Assembly: GCA_034440635.1 (NCBI GenBank)
Contig: JAOTON010001028.1
Span: 1,240,001 to 1,304,000 of the forward strand
Reading direction: 5' to 3'
DNA from: Lepas anatifera
Taxonomy: Eukaryota > Arthropoda > Thecostraca > Lepadidae
Length of the DNA stretch: 64,000 nucleotides
Part shown: positions 1 through 11,831 of the stretch, one piece after another
How positions within the stretch are numbered: the first letter of the stretch is position 1
How the letters are laid out: each line of letters begins with the position of its first letter
Notes under the pieces: model-generated
Database searches by the model: none
The model's input: the letters and a program-made list of their open reading frames with translations, nothing else
Told to the model about the DNA's origin: nothing
Translations under genes and position numbers: made by a program

Positions 1-871
1 ACTGGAAACGCATTGTAGATTTTCGGCAATCAAACGTCTGATGGCTAAATTTACCGCACTTCTAGATTACTGTATGATCGCTCAAAACGAAGCGATACAA
101 GTAATAAACACAAATCATGGTTGTTCCCTCCCGTGGGTGTCCCCGCAAACAAGTTCAGGAGTGCAACATTTTCTATCGCATGTCAGTGCCCAGAATCTGA
201 ATCTGCCTTTGTCTTGTTTCGGTTTGTTTATCTATTTCGCTCCCGACAGGTCCTGTGCCCAATAACTGAGGACAGAATTGTGTTTAAGAGGGATTTCCAA
301 TGGCCCCATCAGGTCAATAGGAGCCTGATTGGAAAGTCAATGTTTTTTCTTCTTTTTTGTCTCAGAAGTTAGAAAACGTGTAAAATGTCTGGCCTGTCCA
401 GTAAAATGGTCACAAGACATTGAATAAGTGGTTGGGCCTCGGTAAACGGTGCTGCCTGCTGGTGCTTCACCTTGTGTATGTCTCGTATATCAAAGCTGCC
501 TGTACAGATTTTCAACGCCTTATCGTGAACAGGCTTGTGTATTCGTATCATGTATACAATTTGGTGCAGTGGACTGTTGATAGATCTGCATTTCTCTAAA
601 GCGACTGTTGCGAGCGAGGGTGTGGCTGTTAATACGTTACGATAATGCTTTTAAAAGGGTGATCCGTAATGATACATGCTCTGACACAGCCTGAACAAAA
701 AAAAACTCCTTAAAAGGCGCATACCTCATAATCGAAATTAAAAAAGTGTATAGAAACAAAATAGGTTGGAAGATCAGGAAACACATTTTTCCACCTTCAA
801 TCACCCAACACAAAAATATTTCCTCATCCTTTACTACCGTGGGTTGACCTAGCAATATTTGCAAGTCTGGC
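1..871. other. Gene-free left edge
   Basis: No open reading frame here resembles a known protein, and I see no tandem or inverted repeat of note. The short frames lack codon bias and cross AT-rich stretches. It is read as intergenic DNA or old repeat. Confidence 0.5.
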
Positions 872-1145
872 TGCTTGCAGCAGCGGAGGCTATGCCATTT
901 GTTAGCATTTATTTCGCAGCACGCGATGCCAGATGGAAATGGATTCTTTCGTGGTCTGAAGTCTTAAAATAGACCCTTTTATTTTTAACTTTAAAGCGTG
1001 CGTAAAAATGATATTTGAAAACGCAACTGAACTCTTAAACATGTTTTACTGAACCAAAAGTGTATACAGAGGGCTTTGGGATACATGAAATATGACAATA
1101 GTGGCTTCTGGACACGCTGTTCCAAATTGTATCTCAGTTCAATAT
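872..1145 (+). repeat. Dispersed repeat, copy 1 (second copy near 16393)
   Basis: This stretch aligns by eye with 16393-16645. Shared landmarks in the same order are a CTGGCT..GCAGC start, TGCCAGATGGAAA, TTCGTGG, CTTTATTTT..ACTTTAAAG and a TACAG/AAAGCTTTGGG-type block. Neither copy has a coding frame. It is a diverged interspersed repeat; the second copy lies in intron 4 of Tudor-SN. Its family is not recognised. Confidence 0.6.
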
Positions 1146-2640
1146 TAATAATCAAAGTGGGACGCTGACTTTAATTTTGGTCAATTTTTTATGAGGTTTC
1201 CGATGAGGTAAACTTACGAAATATCCTCCACGCAATGATATTTTGATACTTTTAGGAAAAGCGACGGAATCAGCATCGGCAATAAGTGATCCCTGGATAA
1301 GGATATCGGCCAGTAAATATTCAACCAGTAAGAGGATAATCACTCGAACTTTTCTTGCTCTGAATTCGCCCTTGATGCCCTTGATGCCAGAAAAATATTT
1401 ACATGGCAGATAACTTGCAATGGAAAAGTCAATTGTGCATGGTACTTTACATTTGGATAACAGAAACGCACTTATGTAGTCGACAAAGGGTGCCCATTTT
1501 AAAATGCCGCTTCGAATCCTTAATGAGGCAAATGTATTAACACGCGCATTGACTAGGGTGGGGTGATAATTACGTCAAAATGGCAAAAATCCGAATAGCA
1601 TTTCAAAAACCTGGGTGCTGATTCTTTGGCATATTTGGAAAGGAAAACTCTTATTAACCTAAGCTGTAATATTTATTGAAAACCCTGGCACCTTGGCTTG
1701 AAGTTTTTACTTTTTTGTCCTCCAGACCAATGCAGTTCAGCACAGCACCGGGACAAATTGAGAGATGTAACTTTGTAAATGGCACTGGGGAAGTAACTTT
1801 TGAGAAGGAGCCTTGTCTCGTACGCTTAAGAGCACGGGCGTCGCCACGGATTTTCGAGTGGGGGGGGGCGAAGCCAAAGTGGGGGAGGCAGGACCAGTGG
1901 TGAATCCCTTGAAAACCCCTACGTCCGCTTCGGCATTTTCAATGGTATTTTCGGCCAAAAGTGGGGGGTCGGCCCCCACTTTCGAAGAGTGGGGGCCCGA
2001 CCCCCCCAGGCTCCCGGTGGGGACGCCTCTGCTTAAGAGCCCCAGGTCCCATCCTGGGAGTGTCGCTACTTGCATGCTGGGGGCGGGGCAGGAGAGGAAA
2101 CACTTTTCAAAGGGCGCCTGGCACGGTTCAGATGGCCTTCGAGAGAAAACGTGGGAATGCAAGCACATGGTTGGGGTGCAAAACTTTGCATTTTCTTAAT
2201 CTATGTACGGCTGTCGTTGCGTTCTTGCAATAAAAACATGCCTTGGTATACTTGGTGTTCACGGAGCGGGAGTAACTTCCGGATAAAAAATCTAGCACGA
2301 GCCAACATGCGCACTATTGTTGCGCACGAGACATGAGACCGATGAGATCAACATATTTCCAGAATCGATCGTCAGTTATTGTTGGAAGAAGGGAGTGGTA
2401 ATTTCTCTTTTACGGCCAATATCTAAGGTAGGTAGTAAATGGGTTAAGTGTACAAATTTACGCTCCCGACAAACTCCTCATACCGATAATAAGCTTTAAA
2501 TTCCGACACGTTTTAAACGAATGGCACATAATTTTTAAGGTTAAGCTATTATGAGGTCATTCTGAGCATGAAAACTTTTCTATAAGTGGAAATAACGACT
2601 TCAAATAAGCTTAATTGACGCTGATTTTCAAATGGGGATC
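1146..2640. other. Intergenic, with a G-rich hairpin
   Basis: No gene is supported. Frames of up to 143 residues run across a low-complexity patch rich in GGGGG and CCCCC between about 1855 and 2090, and look like base-composition artefacts. At 1963-2007 there is a near-perfect inverted repeat (arms of about 20 nt around TTTCGAAGA). Similar G-rich text recurs near 7140-7300, which suggests a dispersed repeat. Confidence 0.5.
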
Positions 2641-2757
2641 AAGAATGGGAGGAAGGCCAGGCCGCCAACGCCCAGTAGGGCGGGCACCTCCGACCCCGAG
2701 TCAGAAGCCTCCTAAGTAGTTAAGTCCAGCAAGCCCGCTACAAGAGCGGCTGTCCCC

Positions 2758-3960
2758 GTGGCAAAAAATGAGTGTGACCTGGGTGTTGCCTTCCCGTCGA
2801 TGCAAATGTTCCGCCCCGCCAAATATCTGCCTACTCTGGCTAGAACTGTTGGGATACTACGATACTACAGCAGCCAGTGGCAAACCAGGAAAGCAGTCCG
2901 GTCAGATCGGGCTTGTAGGGAGGTGGCAAACATTTTAATCGCAAAGTGGTACCATGACATACTTCCCTGCGTCAGCTTCGAGACCCTGGTACACTGGCTG
3001 GTGAAGCTGTACCAGGAGGTCCTCCTTGGTAGTCGAGACATGAGAAGGGCGGACGGAAAAAAACAGGAAGAGCGTGGAGCGATACAAGGAGCTTGTTTCG
3101 GAGGAGGATAAGTTCTACGACATCATCGAGGAGGACGAAACAAAGAGGAAGGAGAAGCAGCAGGAGTGGGGTGAGCATGGGCAGGATGAAGGAAATCTAC
3201 TTGGTGGACATGATGAATGACAGGAAGATGGAGTGCGGTGGCTCAGTGAATCCAGTCTGGTACCCGACGGTCATAAAGAAGAGACGGCAGAAGGAGGTGG
3301 AGGAGAGAAATGGGGAGGACATGTCTAGGCAGATGCAATTCAGGCTGCTCTCTGAGATAGAAGAACTTTTGGATGAAGAGGGGGATATGAAGTCCAGTGA
3401 GAGTGGTAGGAGTGGTAACAGTGACGATGAAGATGATGTCATTTCTGAAGATGTTGAAAAAGAAAGGATCGTAGAAGTTACTGATGATAGCAACCAGTTA
3501 GGCCAAGACGGGGCTTACAGAGAATGTTGATGGCCAGGATGGCCCCATGCCCCCCACATACAGGTATGTGAGGCTCAGTGAAAGAAAGGTAAGGGATAAG
3601 GGGTAAGAGTCTACACAACTCTAGCGAATCTCAGTGGTGAGGGGCTCTTGCTTACGGAATCGGTCAAAGCTGTCGTAGAGGTGGCCAACTCTTGCCAGGT
3701 CCCAGGAGAGGATGCTCAAAGCTTTGACGTGGACACGATGCCCCACGTGAAAAACAGGGAGATGTTGAACATGCTGGAGGCCCAGTCCTTGGACCTACTG
3801 GTGGACAGGATGGCGCAGGGCAAAGTGGAAGGGAGAACCCTCACCCACTACACTGACTCAAGTACAAGAAGCAGGCATGTCTCATGGTGCTGCCCGTTGA
3901 GCGTATGGAACGGCAAGTGCTGGACTACGGAATATTCCAGGAGTCCCTTGAGAAATTGAT
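2758..3960 (+). pseudogene. Degenerate transposon-type ORF remnant
   Basis: Protein-like text is spread over several frames. It starts with a readable stretch from 2758 (MAKNECDLGV...), passes by frameshift into a charged region near 3080-3180 (KELVSEEDKFYDIIEEDE, KRKEKQQEW), then an acidic serine-rich part (about 3380-3500). It ends with LTESVKAVVEVAN and VKNREMLNMLEAQSLDLLVD at 3648-3960. The last part resembles conserved text I associate with repetitive multicopy ORFs in invertebrate genomes, but I cannot name the family. At least two frameshifts and in-frame stops (for example near 3525 and 3606) argue against a working gene. It could instead be a poorly predicted spliced host gene. Confidence 0.45.
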
Positions 3961-4244
3961 ACTGAGAAGAAGAAGAAGAGATGTGATCCCTGCCTGATGC
4001 ACAATGTAAACTTATAGGAGTTCACTAAATCTGGAAACATGATCATTTACTTCAGCGTTTATTGGCTAGCTGACTACTCTACCAAACTGGCCAGTTGCAT
4101 GCTAAGCTCAGTTTGCCACAGAACTTTGGTACAAGGTGCCAGGGTTTTAAAATTAAGTTAGCGAGTTCAAACTTTCGCAATGTTTATGTATATATACGAA
4201 GATCATTTTACCAGGTTTGTGGAAAATTCTAAAAAAATATGCAA

Positions 4245-4660
4245 TTATCACCCCACCCTAATTCACGGGGTACCCGCCCCCCTTGGGTTTTTCGGAGGGA
4301 GCATAAAAACGGCGGCGGCCAGCGCCGCTGTACTTGGCATACCTTTTTCTCATCATTTTTGCAACTTTTGTTAAAATTCTAAGGTTAGGTAATCTCAGGT
4401 CAGGTCACCAGCACCAGTACCGGTCCAGTGACCTGACCTCAAAAATTTTAAGATAGCATAAGTCGGAACAGAGGGAACTTATCCGATTGAAACTCATATC
4501 ACATAATGGGCCCACCGAGTTCTCTAAAATATGTTCTGGTTTTTTTATATCAATGACCGAAGGTCAGGTACGAGCCGTCACCTCTCTATTGGAAATACAT
4601 GGGAAAAAAGGTTTTAACTGAATGACGTAGTAACGAATGGCGTGGCGCGTTTATTTTAAC
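4245..4660. repeat. Dispersed repeat with AGGTCA motifs, copy 1
   Basis: A repeat shared with 59110-59460, and more loosely with 27820-28120 and 7660-7930. Landmarks in order are GCAACTTTT, CTCAGGTCAGGTCACCAG, TTTAAGATAGCAT, TCATATCACATAATGGGC, a GG(A/T)TTTTTA block, ATGACC and GGTCTGGTAC/GGTCAGGTAC, ending near CATGGG(A)AAAA. It is not coding. Its upstream flank has a GGGG..CCCC patch like the ends of the TTAA elements described below, so it may be a decayed relative. Confidence 0.6.
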
Positions 4661-5132
4661 TGCATTAGATTTGCCGTGTCTTTGCGGTTCTAATGATATG
4701 CATTTTATTTAATTTGACCTGTACCGGACCTAAAGTTAGATTAAATCCTTGATTTGACCTAGCAAGGTCATATCATATATTATTCGATTCGGCTTACTGC
4801 GAGGATTCATATGGTTTAAACAGTTTTCCTCTATCTTAACTTGTTCAGATGTACATAATGGCGGAAAACCTTCATTTACATGTTATCCCTATGAGGGCAA
4901 GGTTTGACCTCTAGTGACCTTAAATGTGACCTGACAAAAAACGTTTCAAATATTTTCGATGGAGAACGTTTTTCGCTACCTAGCCTGGTTCTCGAGATTT
5001 TAGGGGGGTCGGGTACCCGCCACCCCCGTAAAAGCGAAGGTGGCTCAGACCCCCAATGTGTGTGTTAATAGACTTACGCTTTCACCACAAGCTTTTTTGT
5101 ACATGGAGCCCAAAATATACATCGATAATATA
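4661..5132. other. AT-rich intergenic stretch
   Basis: No gene. Several TGACCT/AGGTCA half-sites continue from the preceding repeat (about 4718-4930), so it is probably more of the same decayed element. Confidence 0.45.
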
Positions 5133-6083
5133 CAGTGGCGGCGCTTGAACATAATGAAAGCCTAGGCACGATTGGCTTAGAGCTAAGGACGTCGCCCAGG
5201 TTTTTTTACCTGATATTACACAGGGGCGATTCCATCAGGCCGGCTGGAGAAGGGGCAAGCTCAAGTCGATGAGCAAAAACAATATTTATGTTTAAATGTT
5301 TAATATCATAAAAATATAGGAAAAAGAACAAAAACATATCTCGGTGGATTGTGGAAACACTTATGCGGCAGTATATGAAGGTACAAGGCAAAATTCAAGA
5401 AGGATAGGTAGGTAGGTAAGTAAGCCGGGAAGGACAAGGTACTCACGAGAGCTTCCCATTTGAAGGACAGCTTCGGCACTTCATTGTTCATGACGTCCAA
5501 TTTCTCACTGTACGATTGATTTGTAAACGGATTTTTTAAATTTCATCCGCCAGATTTTGTACCATGACTTACGTTCTTCATAAGGGTTTCAAAACTTAAA
5601 TAACTCACTAATAATTTCCAAACAACTGTCCCGCACTAGAGAAGGCTAGACATCCGCGAATACAAGAATGTCAATAAACGAATCCGCCGTAATCGAGGTC
5701 CTAAGACGCGGCATCGCACGTGCTAGCTCCTGAGGCAAGCCTGGGTTGCTGATTTAGCAAGCCAGTACCTACTCGCACCCGAATGAATGAGACAGTAGAG
5801 ATGTCAATCAAAAATCACACGTTAGGTTTGCCACGGTGTTAGGCAGATTCAGCGAAATCGCGAAGTGCCTAATATCACATTTGTTGACGGTAAGGTCTGC
5901 GAACGTGGATTCTCAGAGATGCAAATTATCAGGCTCTTTGACCCAGTGATTCGAAAAAGGAAGATCCTCTGTAACTTAAACATCGAGTCAAATTATATTT
6001 ATTCCACATACAATGCATACCAACCTCGACATTTAAAAGTGGCTAGGCAGTGCCTAATGTGCCTCTTGGCAGCGCCGCCACTG
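5133..6083. mobile_element. Non-autonomous hAT-like element (951 bp)
   Basis: The left end reads CAGTGGCGGCGCT and the right end AGCGCCGCCACTG, an imperfect inverted terminal repeat. The flanks are ATAATATA (5125-5132) and ATAATATG (6084-6091), an 8-bp target duplication with one mismatch. Eight-base duplications and CA(G)..TG ends are typical of the hAT superfamily. No transposase frame is present, so the copy depends on another element for movement. Short frames inside have no recognisable domain. Confidence 0.75.
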
Positions 6084-6560
6084 ATAATATGTCACCGTAG
6101 AATCGATTAGTGTTTAAACATCACGCTATGGCAACATGAGCCAAACTTTTCGCCCTTTCCCCCATTCAGTAGACATTGCTGTGTATTGACTAAATCCCAG
6201 CCCTAGGTTCCTCTACATAAATTAATCCAGAAACGGATCTTTTTGTATAAAGTATGAGTGTGAGGTCAACATTAATGATCTCCTTCATCGTAATGTTAAA
6301 AACTCCCTGAAATATTAGAGTTCCATTATTTTTATCCATTACACACCAATACAGAATGGCATGCTGGAAAAAAGTCATAGCATTACACTCATCGAACGGA
6401 GCCCACTACACAGAGTAAAGGTGCCCCCCCCTGGATAGCATAGGTGCCCTTGGATAGCAAAGTTTACCCTTGGACAGCAGAGACACCTCTTGAACAGCTA
6501 AAGGCGCCCCCTCCGCCACAGAGCAAAGGTGTCCCCCCCCTGGATAGCATTGGCGCAACA

Positions 6561-6715
6561 CAGAGGCGCAGCCAGAGCTTTGGTATGGGGGCACACCAAT
6601 TTTGAAGGGCACCCCGGGGAAAAGGGCACTTTTTAACCTAACATAAAAACTTACTATATCTTTGTTTATATCACAGGGGGCACGTGCCCCCTGTGCCCCC
6701 CTGGCTGCGCCCCTG
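6561..6715. mobile_element. Small MITE with CAGRGGCGCAGCCAG ends
   Basis: A 155-bp element with CAGAGGCGCAGCCAG at the left and its near-complement CTGGCTGCGCCCCTG at the right. The interior is AT-rich with a GGGGCACGTGCCCC palindrome. The outer flanks (GCGCAACA and GCAGACTG) do not give a clear target duplication, so the superfamily is unproven; the ends are of the hAT kind. Confidence 0.55.
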
Positions 6716-6829
6716 GCAGACTGGTCCGGGCCCCTACCGTCCCAAATATTTAAAACATTCCCTCACTTACGCAAGGTATATAGAACCCGGGACCGCCCAT
6801 AGAAAACATATTCACTTTCCAAGACATAG

Positions 6830-7300
6830 GTGGATCCAGGATTGCTAATTGTGAGGCAACATCCTGGGGGTGACCATATCCGAACCAGGGGGCGCCACTT
6901 TGGACCGGCAAAACCTATCAGGTGGCGCAAAATTCTATTGGGGATACCGATCCTCGCACAAATATCGCCACCGGCAAAAATGTGCGTGGGGTAGCCAAAC
7001 TTCAACCTGATGCTGACAAAAAACTTTCAACATCAGGACCAAAAACTGCTCGAATTTGGGCTCCTCGTTGCCTTCCGCAGCGGCTGGATATAAGAATGTC
7101 CGGCTTTCTCTCATTTTGACTGAGATCAGGAAATTTTTTGCCAAAAAGTGGGGGCCAGGCCCCCTGGCCCCCGCTTTTCCGACGCATATGGACTCTCGTA
7201 TCAGGGGAGGGGTATTTTAATCTATTGCTTTGGGGAGGGGGTGGGAAGCGACATTTTAGGGGAACGCCATCGAACTTTCAGGAGGGCGCCGAGGGTCGAT
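6830..7300 (-). repeat. Dispersed GGCGCC-rich repeat (related copy at 38860-39190)
   Basis: Text around GGGGGCGCCACTT, GCAAAACCTATCAGGTGG and GGCGCAAAAT matches, in reverse complement, 38990-39120 (GTAGG(T/G)TTTGCTG, GATAGGATTTTGCGCCCAC). It is not coding. The frames crossing it on both strands share composition, not protein similarity. Confidence 0.55.
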
Positions 7301-8069
7301 GGGGAGCCTCTTGCCTCCTTTGTCGCCCTGGATTCGCTTATATTCCAAAGCATTAACTGGAAACAGCTGTTCATTGGCGGATTCAGGGACCAAACCAACG
7401 TTTTTGGGGACTAAATTAAGGAAAAATCGCAACAACAGTATTTTTAAAGAAAAATAACCCTAGGCTGGTTCAATAAGGGGCAAAATATATTATTTTAGGC
7501 TTTGGTGGGGCCACGGTTTCTTTAACCCCGCTTGGGTTCGCCAGTGCGTTTAACCCTCGCCCCACCGGGGGGCCATCGATGGCCCCCTAAGGTTTTTCCG
7601 GAATAGCAGAAAAACGAAGAGGCGCAGAACCGCGGTTGAGCGCTCTACCTTTCACTGCATCATTTTCCCACCATCCCTGAAATTGTTTACCCCGGGCCGC
7701 CCAAGGTCAGGTCACCAGACGAGGTCAACCAAGGTCACCTCACTTCAACTTTAGAGCTCTGTACGAGCTACATTTCAAAGTTGATCGATTTGAAACTTCC
7801 TACACTTTATGGCCCCTCCAGGGTCTGCAAGGTGTATATCCGGGATTTTTAGATTTCATGTCCTGAGGTCAGGTCACGAGGTGACCCTCTCCCATTGAAA
7901 AAGCATGGAAAAAGCTGTCTTATGATCTAAAAGTCACAAAAGCGATTGAAAATGCTCAGCTTGATCAGAAAAGCGTTCTTGGACACCCTTTCACGGATTC
8001 CAGGGGCTATATTTGCCCTTTGACCTCTCCAAGGCCATCCAAGGTCACCACCCAGCCAGCATTTCCGAC

Positions 8070-8700
8070 TGGGGCCCGATCGGGCTGAGTCGGGCTCTGC
8101 CCGAACTCTTTCATCGGGCTCTGCCCAAGATTTGGCTGGGCTCTGGTCGGGCGATGACACAGCTTTCCGACCGGGCCCCGGTCGGGCACAGACTGGGCCC
8201 CGAGATTACATTCAAATCCCAGCCCGACCTACCTCGGGCTCAGCCACAGTTTTATACGGAGCTACAGCATTACAGCTCTCATGGCCCCGACTGGGCTCTG
8301 CCCAGGCGCGTTATACCGCTTCTCCGGGCTCAGCCCGACCACCGCCAGAGTTCCATCGGGCTCAGCCCAGGTTTGGCATGGGAATTTAGTGCGTTGCTTG
8401 GTCTGGCCCCGAATGGGCTCTGCCCGAGCACGAGGTACCGCGACTCCGGGCTCAGCCCGATCACTGCCAGAGATTCATCGGGCTCAGCCCAGGCTCGGTA
8501 CGGAAATTAAGCATTTGTAGTGGTCTGGCCCCGACTGGGCTGTGCCCGAGCACATTTCAGGACCTCCCTGGGCTCAGCCCACCCAGCCCCCCGACCACCG
8601 CCAGAACATACCTGGGCAGAGCCCAACATGCGTATGGAGGTTTAACATTGCAACTGGCAGGGCCCCAGTCGGGCTCTGCCCAAGTTTATTGCAATGTTTT
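8070..8700. repeat. Left subterminal array of GGGCTCWGCCC palindromes
   Basis: At least a dozen copies of GGGCTCTGCCC, GGGCTCAGCCC and single-base variants lie in this interval, often extended to CGGGCTCTGCCCGA, with spacers of variable length such as GACTGGGCTCTGCCC. The array is subterminal in the element at 8051-10733. Long frames here (up to 165 residues) are artefacts of the repeat. Confidence 0.75.
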
Positions 8701-10424
8701 TCCTGGGCTTAGCATGAGCAGGCACCGAATTATATTGCATATCCCAGGTTCCGCATTGAATACCACCATTGTTTCTGGTGTCAGTTTTGCTGAAATATGG
8801 GAATACATTCACCACACCGGACAACGTATGTAAATCTGCATGCAACGACCCGATCTGTATCTTGTTTGCATGATTTATGCCGGCGTTAATTTACCACAAT
8901 CTAATTTTACCTCTTTATTCCGTTATTTTAGTATAATATTCTCTGCTCAGCAGACATCATTCCAATTTGCGCCATCCTCTGTCCATCACTTCCATACAAA
9001 TATATACTCTGTGGCACATTTCTTCTGTATTGTTTGTAAGAATCGACAAACACAACCATACACAACCACAATACAACATTCAGGACCACAGCACTTAAAA
9101 AACGGGTTCACAGGTTCATAAATGAAATATGCAGAGAGAATGTTCATTTCTCCATCAGCTATCACTCTCCTAATTCAGCTCAGCGGCATCACAGCTGATG
9201 GAAACGAGCTCAGTGGGTTGCTTCGCTTCAGGCACAGAAGACATCAGCAGGACCTCAGCAACCGTCGCCGCCTTGCACTGTCACCCTGCCGGTTACTGCC
9301 ACGCCTCAGGTGCTCGGCCCCGCCACCACCTTGGTTGCCTTTGCCCGCCAGCCATGCTGATAACACTGGGTTTAGGGCAGTCATACCCACCAGAAACTGC
9401 CTGAGAGCCTCTGTGGTAAAACAACATAACTTTTATTTTAGGCATCCCTATACAACCGCTTTCTTGGGGATATTTTTCAGTAAAATGGACATTATTTGTT
9501 TTCTTTTGTTAGACTTTAAAGTTTTGTGTCCGCCCAGGGTAACTAAGATGCATAATTCAATATCGTTATTGCAGAATAAAATTTTTTTCATTAGTTTGCT
9601 ATGCCCACTTTTATCACACTACCCTAGCCTTTGACAACACGGTTTCAATCATTGGTGACAGACATTCATTCTAAGATACCTTCCGCTCAGGGAAGGTTAG
9701 GGATAACACTATTGCCTTGTTTACGTGCGGTTGGGTTTTCAAGACAAAATTATGTCTTATAAATAAATAAAACAGATGCCCTGATGTCTTTCAACATTGT
9801 GGATTCTAACAGCAGCAGTGCCTCTAATGTTGGGTCAAGGATTGGCAATTTGGAGTCATGGAGTGGAAGTGGAAGCTACGATGGTCTCATGAACAGAATA
9901 AAAGGTTTTCAAAAGGACATTCACACCGCTCAAATCCACTGCGAGCAAACACAAATTTAATAATGAAATCAACCAGTCAAATCAAGAAAAACCGGGTGGG
10001 TCATTCGAAAGGGCACTCACTCACGCCGGGGGTGCGGTGCATTAGAAGAGCTCGATGGCTAGCGAAGGTTGTAGCTCCTCGTGTTGCATCTGAAGTGTAT
10101 GTTCTTCCTTATTCTGTATAAAATCCTATCTTACATTGTCAATAAATACATTTTGGCCTGGGCTTGTTCTTAGCAAGGCAACCGGCAGTACATATGCTCA
10201 AAACTCACGCGCTCCTCACCTCAGTTCCACCTCGACCAGTCCTCTATTAGCCACTGACTGTCGCGCTAACACCAATGGAATGCGACCGTACAAAAGAGAG
10301 CCGGCTCGTCCCCCGCCCAAACGCCTGAGGCACGGTCGGGCACGGAGGGGAAACGCAGCCCCGGTAGCGCACCCCCGAGTCGCGGCGAGAGGGAAGTGGA
10401 AACGCTGCGGGGCAGAGCATAACC

Positions 10425-10715
10425 TCGAACTCAGGCAGAGCCCGATGTTGGTAGGGCTGAGCCCCATATTGGGCTCTGCCACAGAAAGAGTGGGCAGAGC
10501 CCGACTGGGCAGAGCCCGATGGAAGTCTGGCAGAGCCACATATTGGGCTCTGCCAGAACAACCTCGGGCAGAGCCCGATCGGGCTGCCATTGGGCAGAGC
10601 CCGGTTTTGCTTAATCATGGGCTCTGCCCAAGCTGAGCCCAAGCACATTTTTGGTCAATAGGCACGACTTCGGGCTGTGCCCAGTCAAAGCCCAAGATAT
10701 GTCGGGCTGAGCCCA
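10425..10715. repeat. Right subterminal array of GGGCTCWGCCC palindromes
   Basis: About ten copies of GGGCAGAGCCC, GGGCTCTGCCC or GGGCTGAGCCC occur, mirroring the left array of the same element. The frames on both strands (up to 166 residues) follow the repeat and are not genes. Confidence 0.75.
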
Positions 10716-11286
10716 GTCAAATTGCTGGCTGGGCCTAGGGGTCAAAAACAGTATTTTGACAATAACTTTTTGACCTAATTAAGCTAGAGCGCTGAAACAA
10801 ACACCATCGTGTTTGTCTCGTCACTGGCTTTCATTTGATATACGGCAAGGTTACTTTCTGACCTTTCGTGACCTCAGGTCATATTAGGTCACGAGGTGAC
10901 CTCTGGAGGTCAAACCACTGGCGGGAGGTCTTTACGTTTCACATAGCGGAAAAAGAACTGACAATTTCCTATAAAATTTACTTTACCAGACCTCAATAGC
11001 TCTAATGGCATTAGAGTTATGCCCAGTTTGCTTAAGCATTGCATCTTTGAGTGAAAATAGCCGATTTTGACCTAATTTGACCTCTGGAGGTCAAACCATT
11101 GACCTGAGCACTAAAACATGTGAAGTAATTTCTTACTGAATTCACGCGAGGTTTCTATTGCACTTTGCAGATTTGCGCTAACACCCATATTTTCGGAGTT
11201 AGAGAGGGGCCATCGATGGCCCCCGGTGGGGCCAAAGCAATAGAGGGTGGGGCGAAGGTGGCGCTGAATCCCCGGTGGGGCGCGGG

Positions 11287-11831
11287 TTAAGCCTATGCCT
11301 ATTTTCTGCTGCGCATTGTTTGAAACTCGATAGCTAGTGAGAGGGTCAGAAAAGAAATAAGACGGTGGTGCTATTTTAACTTTTGTGATGCTTTAAGATT
11401 ATGTGATAATGTATGATAAAGGATACTGTAATATGAGAAGTTTGAATAAATTAAATGAAAATTCATAGGTAAATAATCAATTTTTTTCAAATCAAATATT
11501 TTGTTACTAAATTTTTGTCAAAGCTTATTTATTTTCATCGCCGACCCGAATGCAACCTAAGCTTACCTCAACTAACGCCAGATGTCACTAACATAGCCCA
11601 TTTCAATGACTTGTGCCACATCACCATGCTAGAGTATTGAAATATCCTTCCCAGAAATATAAAACGCATGTAAAGCGCATTTTGGAAAGGACTTAAAGAG
11701 CTCCAACGTTTTTCAGGGTCGATTTTCTAGCCAGGAACTCATTTGGCATTCGTCGGAATCAAGTGGTCACGTGACTCAGCCATCGGCTCGGCTTTCTTTG
11801 ATCTGTCTTTACGCAAACCGGGCCAGCGGAA
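11287..11831. other. Upstream region of Tudor-SN
   Basis: AT-rich DNA between the TTAA element and the Tudor-SN start. A weak TATA-like ATATAAAA lies near 11657, about 175 bp before the ATG. No other core-promoter motif is convincing, so the transcription start is not placed. Confidence 0.4.

Larger units (their letters stand above)
8051..10733. mobile_element. Nested TIR element with palindrome-rich ends
   Basis: Comparison with the second TTAA element gives the empty site: there, the text just before TCAAAAACAGTATTTTGAC runs straight into GGTCACC, whereas here 2.68 kb intervenes. The insert begins CCCAGCCAGCATTTCCGACT and ends with the complement of CCCAGCCAGCAATTTGACT, an inverted terminal repeat. 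Subterminal regions are arrays of GGGCTCTGCCC or GGGCTCAGCCC palindromes. The exact target duplication is unclear. No transposase is visible in the AT-rich middle (about 8740-10200), so it is non-autonomous or decayed; its superfamily is unknown. Confidence 0.7.
7554..11286. mobile_element. TTAA-flanked TIR transposon, copy 1 (piggyBac-like ends)
   Basis: The left end is TTAA (7550-7553) followed by CCCTCGCCCCACCGGGG; the right end is the complement of CCCGCGCCCCACCGGGG followed by TTAA (11287-11290). That is a 17-bp inverted repeat with one mismatch between TTAA duplications. piggyBac elements insert at TTAA and begin CCC; Kolobok elements also use TTAA, so the superfamily is inferred. Both ends carry a GGCCATCGATGGCC palindrome just inside. 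A second copy lies at 59918-63212 in the opposite orientation. No transposase frame is visible. This copy is enlarged by a nested element at 8051-10733, which the second copy lacks. Confidence 0.75.

Noticed and set aside
1737..2168. 143-residue frame on the minus strand
   Set aside because: Crosses a G/C-run hairpin region, overlaps equally long frames on the other strand, and shows no domain or codon pattern.
8013..8510. 165-residue frame with repeated SGSAQ/GLSP phrases
   Set aside because: Product of the GGGCTCTGCCC palindrome array inside a transposon.
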